IMG/VR virus record: IMGVR_UViG_3300036766_002276
Span: 1-42,504 of that record
Reading direction: 5' to 3' (one strand)
Origin: a virus
Length of the DNA stretch: 42,504 bases
Shown here: positions 8,344-15,308 of the stretch, piece after piece
Layout: every line of letters starts with the position of its first letter
Position numbering within the stretch: the stretch's first letter is position 1
Notes under the pieces: generated by a model
What the model was told of the DNA's origin: nothing
Seen by the model: only the letters and a program-made list of their open reading frames with translations
Database searches by the model: none
Program-made: the position numbers and the translations under genes

Positions 8344-8377
8344 GGTGCTCTCCTGAAGTGATGAAACGGTCGAAGAC

Positions 8378-10378
8378 TCACGCTGCCAAACGCGCGTGAG
8401 GAGTTGGAGCGGGCCGCGGGACTCGAACCCGCGCCGGCGCTGGTCGCGCCGTGTCCCCGTCTGGATGCGCCCGCGTTGAAATGCCTGCCTCGCCGGCACG
8501 CTCGTGCTGCATCCAGCCAGGCGGTGTCGCGCGAAGGAATCGCACAGTCTTCCAATACCGCCGCGCCCGGGCGCGGACCGCGCTGCGGTGGTAGCGCATG
8601 CCGGCCTTCGACGGACAGCGATCGAGCTCGCGCTCGTTCGCCCACTTGATAATGGTCGCGGTCGATACGCCCGCTTCGCTCGCCGCCTGGGACAGGCGCA
8701 GCCAGTGAACGCCGAAGCGCTCGCGCTTTACCGGATGCCGCTTTGCGTGCTTCAGGCGCTGGAACATCGACTCGGTGATGTAGAGGCGGCGGCGGTCCCA
8801 CTTCGCGCGCGACAGCCTGATGGTGCCGTCGAGCTTGCGCTCGTGGATCCATGCCAGCGACACGCCGAGTTTCGCGGCCGCCTGCTTGAGCGTGTAGCCC
8901 TCGCTCGATTTAAGGCGGTTCTTGACTGCGTTCACGGTGTCGAGCGGGATGCCCCTGGCGCCGCGCCAGTTCACTCCTTTGAGTAAAATCCGGAATCGCG
9001 CGATCGAGACGCCGACACGCCCCGCGGCCTGCTCCTCGGTGAATCCGATCTGCTCGCGCAGCCGCGCGCATTGCTGCCGCAGCACATAGGTGACACCCCG
9101 CGCAGCGCCGGCCGTGCCGAGCTTCGATCGCAGTCTCCCTTTCGCGATGAACGCGCGCAGCTCGTAGAGCTTGAACCCGTACCATTCATGCGCCGTGGCG
9201 AGCGAAATCCACGACCTGTAGCTGCCGCCCATCGGGCATTTGCGCGCCTTCCAGCGCGTCGCCTCGGTGCGCGACACGTAGTAGCGCCCGCCGACCTTGT
9301 TCGCCTCGAGCATGCCGTTGGTGATCGCGTTCATCACCGCGCTCAGGCTGCGGGTGCAATGCCGCGCCACCTCGGCCGGCCGCATACCGAACCGCCATTC
9401 GCGCGTCAGGTGCCGCTTCGCGCCGTAGGCGATCGGCGGATAGCGCAGCAGGTAGTCGTCGAAGGTGCGCGGTGCGCCCTTCGGACCCCATATATGCGCG
9501 CAGGTCGCGCAGCTCGCCGGATGCCGCCTCGCCTGCAGCAGCTTCCAGGTCACCGTAAGATTGCTGGGTTCGGGTTTGCCCCACCATGGCAGCGGGCGCC
9601 CCGCGCGCCGGTCCGCCACCAGCTTGCGCGCGACCTTCGGATCGACGAACCAGGTGCCGAACTTCGTCGAGTGGATCCCCAGGCCGAACGGGTTGCAGCG
9701 CACCGCGGTCGGCACGTAGCCCATGCGCGCCCACTCCGAGAGCTTGTCGCTGTTGATGCCGAGCGGGCGTTTGAGCGTGCTCAACTGCACATAACCCTTC
9801 GGCGGGAACACGCGCGACGCCTTCCACGCCTCCCATGCCTGCCTCGGAATCACCCACAGGCGGCCGACGCGAAACGGCCGCAACTGCTTCGCCTTGATGA
9901 CCTGGTAGATCACGGCGCGCGTGCCGATCTCGCGGCCGGCCTCGGCGATGGTGATTCCGCCCACGACGTCGATCGTCATCATCCCCAGCCGGTGGTTGAT
10001 CGCCATCTGCACGGAAAGGGCCGAGCGGCTGGCGCCGCGATCGCCGGACAGTTCCCGCAGGCGCTTGGTCAGGACTTTCGAAATCTGCGCCTTGTCTATG
10101 CGCCCGACCAGGCTCGCCAGGAGCGCGAGCTCCGGCGCCTGCCAGTTGTAGCTGCCTCGGTTCGACTTCCGCGGCGCCGGCCATTCGCTATCCAGCGGCG
10201 GCCGGCCGTGCCACAGGGTAAAAAGCTCAACGAAGCACTTGACTGTCTTCAGCCTGGTGCAAACGCCTCTCGCGCGCAGCCGCGCGATATCCTTGGCGGG
10301 TTGCCCGAGGACGGCCGCCAGATCGTACAGATAGGCGCGGAAGCCGTGCTGGAGAACGAAGCGCTGCCAGTCGGTCAT
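8378..10378 (-). CDS. Poly-helix-turn-helix DNA-binding protein
   Basis: This 666-residue protein is built from about seven consecutive modules that each resemble a MerR/excisionase-type winged HTH: ~141-190 (ITIAEAGREIG), 196-255 (LSTLKRPLGIN), 330-380 (MRPAEVARHC), 388-440 (ISLATAHEWYG), 444-490 (FTEEQAAGRVGVS), 493-545 (YTLKQAAAKLGVS) and 556-605 (LRLSQAASEAGVS). Several end with the typical wing and a Y/W-V-x-R/P segment. No catalytic domain is visible. It probably binds an extended or repeated DNA site, as a regulator, origin factor or nucleoid-like protein. The start at 10378 is fixed by an ATGA overlap. The Pro/Arg-rich tail after ~632 overlaps the tRNA-like sequence and is probably not conserved. 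Confidence 0.75.
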   Translation of the reverse strand: MTDWQRFVLQHGFRAYLYDLAAVLGQPAKDIARLRARGVCTRLKTVKCFVELFTLWHGRPPLDSEWPAPRKSNRGSYNWQAPELALLASLVGRIDKAQISKVLTKRLRELSGDRGASRSALSVQMAINHRLGMMTIDVVGGITIAEAGREIGTRAVIYQVIKAKQLRPFRVGRLWVIPRQAWEAWKASRVFPPKGYVQLSTLKRPLGINSDKLSEWARMGYVPTAVRCNPFGLGIHSTKFGTWFVDPKVARKLVADRRAGRPLPWWGKPEPSNLTVTWKLLQARRHPASCATCAHIWGPKGAPRTFDDYLLRYPPIAYGAKRHLTREWRFGMRPAEVARHCTRSLSAVMNAITNGMLEANKVGGRYYVSRTEATRWKARKCPMGGSYRSWISLATAHEWYGFKLYELRAFIAKGRLRSKLGTAGAARGVTYVLRQQCARLREQIGFTEEQAAGRVGVSIARFRILLKGVNWRGARGIPLDTVNAVKNRLKSSEGYTLKQAAAKLGVSLAWIHERKLDGTIRLSRAKWDRRRLYITESMFQRLKHAKRHPVKRERFGVHWLRLSQAASEAGVSTATIIKWANERELDRCPSKAGMRYHRSAVRARARRYWKTVRFLRATPPGWMQHERAGEAGISTRAHPDGDTARPAPARVRVPRPAPTPHARLAA
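8405..8474 (-). tRNA. Degenerate or shortened tRNA-Gly (anticodon ACC)
   Basis: Seventy bases on the minus strand fold as a tRNA. The 5' acceptor GCGGGCG pairs with GGCCCGC over six of seven positions. The D-arm is short (TCC/GGA). A 5-bp anticodon stem (CGGCG/CGCCG, 8435-8451) carries the 7-nt loop CGACCAG, with ACC at positions 34-36. A perfect T-arm has loop TTCGAGT (8416-8432), followed by discriminator T and an encoded CCA. The acceptor ends, the NCC anticodon and the CCA all match bacterial tRNA-Gly. Irregular points are G at position 33 instead of U, a two-base variable loop, a G-G pair at 7:66 and the overall shortness. It overlaps codons 635-658 of the poly-HTH gene. It may be a decaying or non-canonical tRNA. 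Confidence 0.5.
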
Positions 10379-10773
10379 GGCAGAATGATCCGTTGTTCCC
10401 ACGGCGCCGGATCCGGCACGCCGTGAAGCACGATAAAACCATGGATGACACCTTCGGCGTTGAGCGACGGATCCATCGCCCACGCGCCCTTGGTGATCTG
10501 ATCAAGGCCGTAGGTCTTTAGTTCCCCGTTTTCGACCTCCAGCGCGCCCAACCTGACCGGCATCGGGAACGACGGCATATTCGGACCGAGCCAGAGCACA
10601 AGCTCGCCGTCGATCATCCCGCAAACTATCTCGTCCGCCCAGGCCTTGTGCTCGATCACCGCGGCGAGATCCTCCCGCCAGCGAAAGAAAAACTGACAAA
10701 CCGGAATACTCGGATCGTCGAAGTGCTCAGCGGCGCTGATTTGCCATTCCTCCACGTCGCGCCAGAACTTCAC
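10375..10773 (-). CDS. Hypothetical protein, 132 aa
   Basis: No family is recognised. The protein is acidic and aromatic-rich (KFWRDVEEWQ at the start), with mixed alpha/beta character and no membrane segment. The GTG start at 10773 overlaps the stop of the ATPase gene (GTGA), and its own stop overlaps the poly-HTH start (ATGA). It is therefore translated between the two and may act with them. Confidence 0.65.
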   Translation of the reverse strand: MKFWRDVEEWQISAAEHFDDPSIPVCQFFFRWREDLAAVIEHKAWADEIVCGMIDGELVLWLGPNMPSFPMPVRLGALEVENGELKTYGLDQITKGAWAMDPSLNAEGVIHGFIVLHGVPDPAPWEQRIILP

Positions 10774-11714
10774 GCCCGCCCCTCCAGCTCGTCCGCGAGC
10801 GCGCGCTGGCCCGAGAGCATCTGCTGCGGCGACAGCCCCGCCACGGCGCCCAGCAGCCCCACCATGGGCTCGGTGAGCGAGCGCAGCCTGGCCGCCGGCA
10901 TGTCGCGCATGGCGCGATCCCACTGGCTGAAGGTCGACGGCAACTTAGGTTTGATGGCCTTCGCCTTCTGCGCCACGCGCTTCAGTGCCTCGGCCATCTG
11001 CATCCTGACTTTCTCGACGCCGCGGCGGCTGAAACAGAAAAATTCTCCCGGCGCGAGCGCGGCGAGGTCGTTGAACTCGATCTTCGACGATTTGAACTGC
11101 GGCGCGAGCGCGGCCCAGGCGGTCGGGTCCTCCTGGCAGCCGATCAGCGACAGGTTCTTGTTGGCGAAGATCGAGCGGTGCAGCGAGCCGGTGAAGCGAT
11201 GCGCGGTGAGAAAGAGATCGAGCGCGCGCTTCCGTCCGCGCTCGGCGAACTGGTTGACGATGTCGGCCGCCTCGCCGTTATCGTTTTTGCGCTTCCTCGG
11301 CGCGCTGAACACCTGGCCCTCGTCGATCATCAGGAAGAGCGGCTTGCGATGTTCCTCCGCGGCATCGAGGATGGCGCGCCCGTAGGGAATGAACTCGCTC
11401 GCGTCCCCGGCCGGTACCACCACGAACGGCTGGTCGCGCTGCGCCAGGCGCCGGCGCAGCGCATCGATGCCGGCGACGGGCTCGCCGTACATCGCCGAGA
11501 TCTCGCCCTCTGGATCGATCAGCACGCAGATCCACCCCTGCTTCGCGAGCTGCTCGGCCATCAGCAAGCCGGCGTTGGTCTTGCCGATGCCGCTCGGCCC
11601 CACCGCGACGACACGCAACCCGGTGGTGGCGTACTCCGACAAGTCGATCGCGGCGCTGCCCAGGTCGAGCACAGCGTCCATCAACTCCGGCCGCTGCAGT
11701 ACGGAACGGCTCAT
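10770..11714 (-). CDS. HerA/FtsK-like P-loop ATPase
   Basis: This 314-residue ATPase has Walker A GPSGIGKT (39-46), Walker B LFLMIDE (126-132) and a downstream LTAHR segment typical of HerA/DUF87-type DNA-motor and ATP-binding proteins. Such proteins usually translocate or handle DNA, but the phage role is not known. The start at 11714 is fixed by an ATGA overlap with the upstream gene; longer in-frame starts lie wholly inside that gene. The tight overlaps on both sides suggest a complex with the 151-residue protein upstream and the 132-residue protein downstream. It is not the packaging terminase, which lies at 39954-41549. Confidence 0.8.
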   Translation of the reverse strand: MSRSVLQRPELMDAVLDLGSAAIDLSEYATTGLRVVAVGPSGIGKTNAGLLMAEQLAKQGWICVLIDPEGEISAMYGEPVAGIDALRRRLAQRDQPFVVVPAGDASEFIPYGRAILDAAEEHRKPLFLMIDEGQVFSAPRKRKNDNGEAADIVNQFAERGRKRALDLFLTAHRFTGSLHRSIFANKNLSLIGCQEDPTAWAALAPQFKSSKIEFNDLAALAPGEFFCFSRRGVEKVRMQMAEALKRVAQKAKAIKPKLPSTFSQWDRAMRDMPAARLRSLTEPMVGLLGAVAGLSPQQMLSGQRALADELEGRA

Positions 11715-12166
11715 GCTTCGTCCCCCTCTTTCGCGCGCAGCAGCACGTCCTGCAGGCGCAGCACCTGCCCGGAAGAAAGCGAATACACCACGGCGAAATC
11801 GTCGATCACCTGGCGCGTGATCTTGTCGAGCACGCCGCCGCGCCTGGCGTTGGCCACGAGCTGGCGCAGACTCGACCAATCGTGCCCGCCGTCCGGGACC
11901 ACGGCGGCCGCGCCGATCTCGGCGTGGAGCTGCTCCATCGTGTGCGCGATCGCGTCCGGGCCCAGGTCGCAGGCGAGGCGCTCGTTGAGGATGTCGAGCA
12001 ACTGGCGCGCGGGCATGTAGCCGTGCACCTTCGCGATCAGCGCTTTCTCCGCGGGCGTGAACGCGCGCGGCGCGGGATCCTTGAGCAGGTGTACGTTGCG
12101 CTTCCTCGCGCGCGCGTCGATCGTCGCGAGCGTGTCGATTTTGAGGCTGCCGAATACGCTGCTCAT
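11711..12166 (-). CDS. Hypothetical protein, 151 aa, upstream of the ATPase
   Basis: The family is not recognised. Charged helical segments predominate, with TPAEKALIAKVHGYMPARQL near 47-66 and a C-terminal helical region. Its TAATG start junction (12164-12168) and ATGA stop junction place it tightly between the zinc-ribbon protein and the ATPase. A partner or adaptor for the ATPase is the natural inference. Confidence 0.65.
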   Translation of the reverse strand: MSSVFGSLKIDTLATIDARARKRNVHLLKDPAPRAFTPAEKALIAKVHGYMPARQLLDILNERLACDLGPDAIAHTMEQLHAEIGAAAVVPDGGHDWSSLRQLVANARRGGVLDKITRQVIDDFAVVYSLSSGQVLRLQDVLLRAKEGDEA

Positions 12167-12495
12167 TACAGGCTCCTCGCGATCGCGGCGTAACACTCGA
12201 GCGCGCGGCCCGGATTCTCCAGCGCGTGTTGCAACGCGGTTGCGCGCTCCCCCGGTGAAAGCGCGAGCGCATCGGCCGCCCGGTTGAAGCTCAGATGCAG
12301 CGGGCTGTCGCCCGTGTTATTGAAACGCTGCCGCTTGATCTTGACCTGTCCGGGTGACCTGTCCGGAAACTTCTCGAACACGAGCGCGGGCCTGCCCTGT
12401 CCCTGCGGGCAGACGATGCGGCCGCAGTCGGTCGCGACGAGCGCGCCGCAGTACTTGCACGGTTGGTGGCGTTCACTCCCGGGAACGGGTTTCAC
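12166..12495 (-). CDS. Zinc-ribbon-like small protein
   Basis: This 109-residue protein carries a treble-clef or ribbon-like cysteine pattern near its N-terminus (CKYCG, then a Cys in TDCGRIVC about ten residues later), followed by a helical C-terminal half. It probably binds zinc; a specific function is not recognised. The GTG start at 12495 overlaps the stop of the membrane-protein gene (GTGA). Longer starts would run through two upstream genes and are rejected. Confidence 0.65.
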   Translation of the reverse strand: MKPVPGSERHQPCKYCGALVATDCGRIVCPQGQGRPALVFEKFPDRSPGQVKIKRQRFNNTGDSPLHLSFNRAADALALSPGERATALQHALENPGRALECYAAIARSL

Positions 12496-12740
12496 AGGCT
12501 CGCCTCCAGCGCGCGGCCGCGCCGGTAGCGCCACGCTCCCGCGCCCCAGCCCCAGGTGTAGAAGAGCGCGAGCACGAACATGCCCCACTGCCCCGCATTG
12601 AATGTGCTGTAGAGCCACAGCGGCTGCGCGGCGAGGCCGACCAGCCAGCCCCAGCGCGCGCGCCGCGGCGGCATCGAGGCGAGCACGATCGCGATCGCGC
12701 CGGCGACGAGCATCACGCCTTGCAGGAGATCGTCGATCAT
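12492..12740 (-). CDS. Small membrane protein
   Basis: This 82-residue protein has about three hydrophobic segments (LLQGVMLVAGAIAIVLA; WGWLVGLAAQPLWLY; GMFVLALFYTWGWG) and a basic C-terminus, so it is an inner-membrane protein. Such proteins occur in many phage early regions without a known function. It is far from the lysis cassette, so a holin role is unlikely. Both ends overlap neighbours (ATGA and GTGA). Confidence 0.65.
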   Translation of the reverse strand: MIDDLLQGVMLVAGAIAIVLASMPPRRARWGWLVGLAAQPLWLYSTFNAGQWGMFVLALFYTWGWGAGAWRYRRGRALEASL

Positions 12741-12937
12741 GCCGCCACCTCATGACCCGCGCAGGCCTCGGCGGCTGCCGGGGCGGCCGCCTGTCCCGCA
12801 ACAGGATCGCCGCCCGCGTCCGCCTCGTACCAGCAGCCGTCGTGATTTTTCGCATAAGCCGCCGCGAGCCGCTGGCTGTCGGTGATGGCGCCGGTGATGC
12901 TCCCGTCCGGCCAGGCTACGCCGTAGCGCGCGCTCAT
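12737..12937 (-). CDS. Small hypothetical protein, 66 aa
   Basis: It begins MSARYGVAWPDGSITGAITD, has a compact first half and ends in an Ala-rich tail. No family is recognised. ATGA overlaps on both sides, with the short tyrosine recombinase upstream and the membrane protein downstream, support it as a gene. Confidence 0.6.
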   Translation of the reverse strand: MSARYGVAWPDGSITGAITDSQRLAAAYAKNHDGCWYEADAGGDPVAGQAAAPAAAEACAGHEVAA

Positions 12938-13638
12938 GCCGCCGCCTTCTGCGCATACGCCGCCGCCACTTTGTCGGATGGCAGCCTGGACGCCCCGTCG
13001 ACGGCCTCCAGCCCCTCCAGCAGCTCCTCCTTGCTCACCGCGGTGTAGATCCCCGTCGACGCGATCGAGCCGTGCCCCAGGGCCGCCTGGACCAGCCGCA
13101 GGGGGTTCGCCGAGGTGGACCGGCGCATGATGTTCATCGCCCGGGTGTGGCGCAACCAGTGGGGGCTCGCGTGGCCGATGCCGGCCGCCTGGCACCAATG
13201 CGCCATGCGGAACTCGTAGGTGCGCACGGACATGCGGCCGTGCTTGCGGCTGAACACGAGCGGCGCCTCCGGCGTGCCCGGCCCGCCCATTTCGGCGTGG
13301 ATCGCGCACAGCGCCTCCAGCGCCTCGCGCACCGGCCGGGTGACCGGCACCTGGTGGTCCTGCCGCGTCGCCGCCCGGGCCGGCCTATCGCCCGTGGCGG
13401 GCTTGCCGCCCGTCGCCTTGCGGTTCTCCCTGGGGATATACAGCCAGCCGGTCTTCAGGGCGAACTCGGCGTCCGCCAGGTTCATCCGGGCGAACTCCCC
13501 GATCCTCAAGCCCGTCGAGCGCAACAGGGAGATCCAGGCATAGTCGCGCCGCGCAAGGACCGCAGCATGCGACCTCAACGTCGCCATCACCTTCGCCTGC
13601 TGCGCGTCCGTAAGATATCGTGTGATAAACCGGCTCAT
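12934..13638 (-). CDS. Short tyrosine recombinase (catalytic domain only)
   Basis: This 234-residue recombinase consists almost entirely of the catalytic domain. R45 lies in TGLRIGE, H160-x-x-R163 in SPHWLRHT, H189 in LGHGS and the nucleophile Y198 in GIYTAV. The usual N-terminal core-binding domain is missing: only about 35 residues precede the first catalytic Arg. The start at 13638 has a strong GGAGGAG site. Solo catalytic-domain recombinases act in some phages and plasmids on inversion or dimer resolution, but the target here is unknown. It heads the tightly coupled block running down to the poly-HTH gene. Confidence 0.87.
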   Translation of the reverse strand: MSRFITRYLTDAQQAKVMATLRSHAAVLARRDYAWISLLRSTGLRIGEFARMNLADAEFALKTGWLYIPRENRKATGGKPATGDRPARAATRQDHQVPVTRPVREALEALCAIHAEMGGPGTPEAPLVFSRKHGRMSVRTYEFRMAHWCQAAGIGHASPHWLRHTRAMNIMRRSTSANPLRLVQAALGHGSIASTGIYTAVSKEELLEGLEAVDGASRLPSDKVAAAYAQKAAA

Positions 13639-13740
13639 GGTGCTCCTCCGTCAGATTGTCGGAACGGTCCAGGAAGCCCTGGACCACCAGTACCGCAAGG
13701 ACGCACCCGGCGCCCACCGCAAAATCGCCCAGCCTCCGGC

Positions 13741-13956
13741 CTACCGCTTGCATGGCTTCCCCGGCGCTTTTGCGCGGGCCCGCGCCTCGGCCAGGTTGCG
13801 CAGGCACACGCGCAGCACCGGATGCTCGATCGCCTGCTCGAACGTAAAAGCCGGGTGCGTGCGGCCAACCGCGTGCAGGACGCCGAAGGCCTCGCGCAAC
13901 GCTTCCGCGCTCGGTTCCACCGGCGGCAGCGGCAGGTCGGCCTGGCGCTCTTTCAT
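13741..13956 (-). CDS. Small hypothetical protein, 71 aa
   Basis: It begins MKERQADLPLPPVEPS, has a short helical core (FEQAIEHPVLRVCLRNLAEA) and a basic tail. No family is recognised. The start is fixed by an ATGA overlap with the lipoprotein gene. About 100 nt follow before the short recombinase. That gap has no certain gene, but an overlapping frame with one predicted membrane helix starts at 13753. Confidence 0.55.
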   Translation of the reverse strand: MKERQADLPLPPVEPSAEALREAFGVLHAVGRTHPAFTFEQAIEHPVLRVCLRNLAEARARAKAPGKPCKR

Positions 13957-14315
13957 GGCGCCGCCTTGACGTGGACGCAACCGAAAAGGTGCTGCGCCTC
14001 GTCCGCCAGCACGTGGGGAGACACTTCGTTCGGCGCGCCCGGCAGCCGCACCTCGCACACCAGATGCGAACCGTGATCGCTGCACAGCGTGCACCCCCCC
14101 CAGAGCGGAACCACGCCGCCGCGCAGCCGGCACCAGTAAGGGGCGAAAGGATCGTTGACGTAGGTGGCCAGCACCGGCTTTAATACCGCGGGGCAGGTCT
14201 GCGGAATCATCGCCGGCGCCGCGGGCGCCTTACCCGGCGGCTCCGTTATGGGCTGCGAGCCGCAGCCGGCGGTCACGGCGAGAAGCGACAGCGCGAGGAG
14301 GCGGCGCAGGTTCAT
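13953..14315 (-). CDS. Predicted exported lipoprotein, early region
   Basis: This 120-residue protein has a textbook lipoprotein signal: basic N-terminus MNLRRLL, hydrophobic core and lipobox VTAGC with the lipidated Cys at 18. The mature part contains six more cysteines, which could form disulfides in the periplasm. It lies in the early operon, not the lysis cassette, so a spanin role is unlikely. A superinfection-exclusion or envelope role is possible by analogy with early phage lipoproteins; this is inference. Both ends are coupled by ATGA overlaps. Confidence 0.7.
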   Translation of the reverse strand: MNLRRLLALSLLAVTAGCGSQPITEPPGKAPAAPAMIPQTCPAVLKPVLATYVNDPFAPYWCRLRGGVVPLWGGCTLCSDHGSHLVCEVRLPGAPNEVSPHVLADEAQHLFGCVHVKAAP

Positions 14316-14494
14316 GCCTCCGCCTTCGCTTCGCCGGGCGGGTGCGCTCCAGTGATGAACTTCGCCGCCAGCTCCTCGCGGAAGATCAGTGCGAAATCGC
14401 GCTCGAACCGCGCCACCTCGACGCCCGGCGGCAGGTTGTCCGCCACCCGGGCGAGGCCGTGGCGCTGCAGGGCCTTGGGTGCGGGGCTAGACAT
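14312..14494 (-). CDS. Small hypothetical protein, 60 aa
   Basis: This short protein has a basic N-terminal region and an amphipathic middle (RFERDFALIFREELAAKFI). It overlaps the CII-like gene by 8 nt and the lipoprotein gene by ATGA. A GAGGGG site lies about 7 nt upstream of the ATG at 14494. No family is recognised. Confidence 0.6.
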   Translation of the reverse strand: MSSPAPKALQRHGLARVADNLPPGVEVARFERDFALIFREELAAKFITGAHPPGEAKAEA

Positions 14495-14993
14495 GCAGCA
14501 GCCCCTCGGTGCGCGTCATCGCTTCCACGATCGCGCCGATGAACTCCAGCGCTTCCTTGTGTATGCGCGCGACGTCCTTCGCCTCCGGGCGCTTTTTTCC
14601 CAGCGCCACGTTGATCGCGCGGTAAAAATCCCCGCCCTCCGCGCCGACGTTGTTGATCAGCTCGAGCAGCGCCTCGTCCGACACGTGGTGCAAGTTCGGC
14701 ACCGGGAAACACACGCATCCGAGCGTCTGCGCCAGCGCCTTCAGCAGGCGCAGGTCTCCCGTGATCGCGGTGATCTGGATCACGTCCTGCAGCGTGAGCT
14801 TGTGGTGCGTGGACTCGTGCGGATTGAGCTTGTTGTAGAGCGTGCCGGCGGGCATCCCCATCTTTGCCGCCAGCGCCGGCACGCTCGCGGCGCCGGTGGC
14901 CTGGTCCACGTACTCGCGCGCCACCGCCTGGGCGATCTCGAATACATCGGACTTGATGCAGGGCGCGTGCCGGGTGGTATGGGAGTCGGCCAT
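14487..14993 (-). CDS. Phage regulatory protein CII (CP76 family)
   Basis: This 168-residue protein matches the phage CII/CP76 regulator family by its N-terminal HTH-containing region (SVPALAAKMGMPAGTLYNKL, then HHKLTLQDVIQI) and a helical C-terminal half. It probably activates or modulates lysogenic or early promoters. It is the second gene of the leftward early operon, just after an RHH regulator, which is the expected place for such a protein. An AAGGTGA site precedes the ATG at 14993. Confidence 0.8.
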   Translation of the reverse strand: MADSHTTRHAPCIKSDVFEIAQAVAREYVDQATGAASVPALAAKMGMPAGTLYNKLNPHESTHHKLTLQDVIQITAITGDLRLLKALAQTLGCVCFPVPNLHHVSDEALLELINNVGAEGGDFYRAINVALGKKRPEAKDVARIHKEALEFIGAIVEAMTRTEGLLHV

Positions 14994-15038
14994 CCAGATT
15001 CACCTTTTCAGGAGCGATGCCACGGCGGTATCGTGGTA

Positions 15039-15221
15039 TCAACGTGTAGGTGCGGTGGCGCTGGCGTTCTTGGCCAGGCCGAGGCTTTCGGCCAGCCGGA
15101 AGACGATCTCCGAGTTCTGGCTGCGCCCGTTGGTCTTCGCCGCGGTCTTGACCGCGGTGAGCACCTGCTTGGGGAAGCGGATGGTGACCGCGGGGTCTTT
15201 GCTGGTGGCGATGAGGGGCAT
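15039..15221 (-). CDS. Arc-like ribbon-helix-helix regulator (leftward)
   Basis: This 60-residue RHH protein has the beta-strand PAVTIRFPKQ followed by two helices with NGRSQNSEIVFRLAES, the signature of the Arc/Mnt fold, which dimerises and reads DNA through its strand. It is the first gene of the early operon and is divergent from another RHH gene at 15309. A Cro-like role, repressing the opposite promoter, is plausible. The ribosome binding site (GGAA) is weak. Confidence 0.8.
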   Translation of the reverse strand: MPLIATSKDPAVTIRFPKQVLTAVKTAAKTNGRSQNSEIVFRLAESLGLAKNASATAPTR

Positions 15222-15308
15222 AAAACGAATTCCATGTAATCGATCTGTGCATATAGTTACAGATTGGTTGCATGCTTGTCAAGTGTTTTTTAGTTACATT
15301 ACGCAACC
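15222..15308. promoter_or_regulatory. Divergent promoter/operator region (lysis-lysogeny switch candidate)
   Basis: Minus strand: a perfect -35 TTGACA (15282-15277) and a TAACTA -10 (15259-15254) separated by 17 bp drive the early operon. Plus strand: TTGCAT (15268-15273), 17 bp, TAGTTA (15291-15296) is a weaker candidate for the repressor gene. The octamer TAGTTACA occurs at 15254-15261 and 15291-15298, overlapping both -10 elements, and is the best operator candidate. No SD precedes the plus-strand ATG at 15309. Confidence 0.6.
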
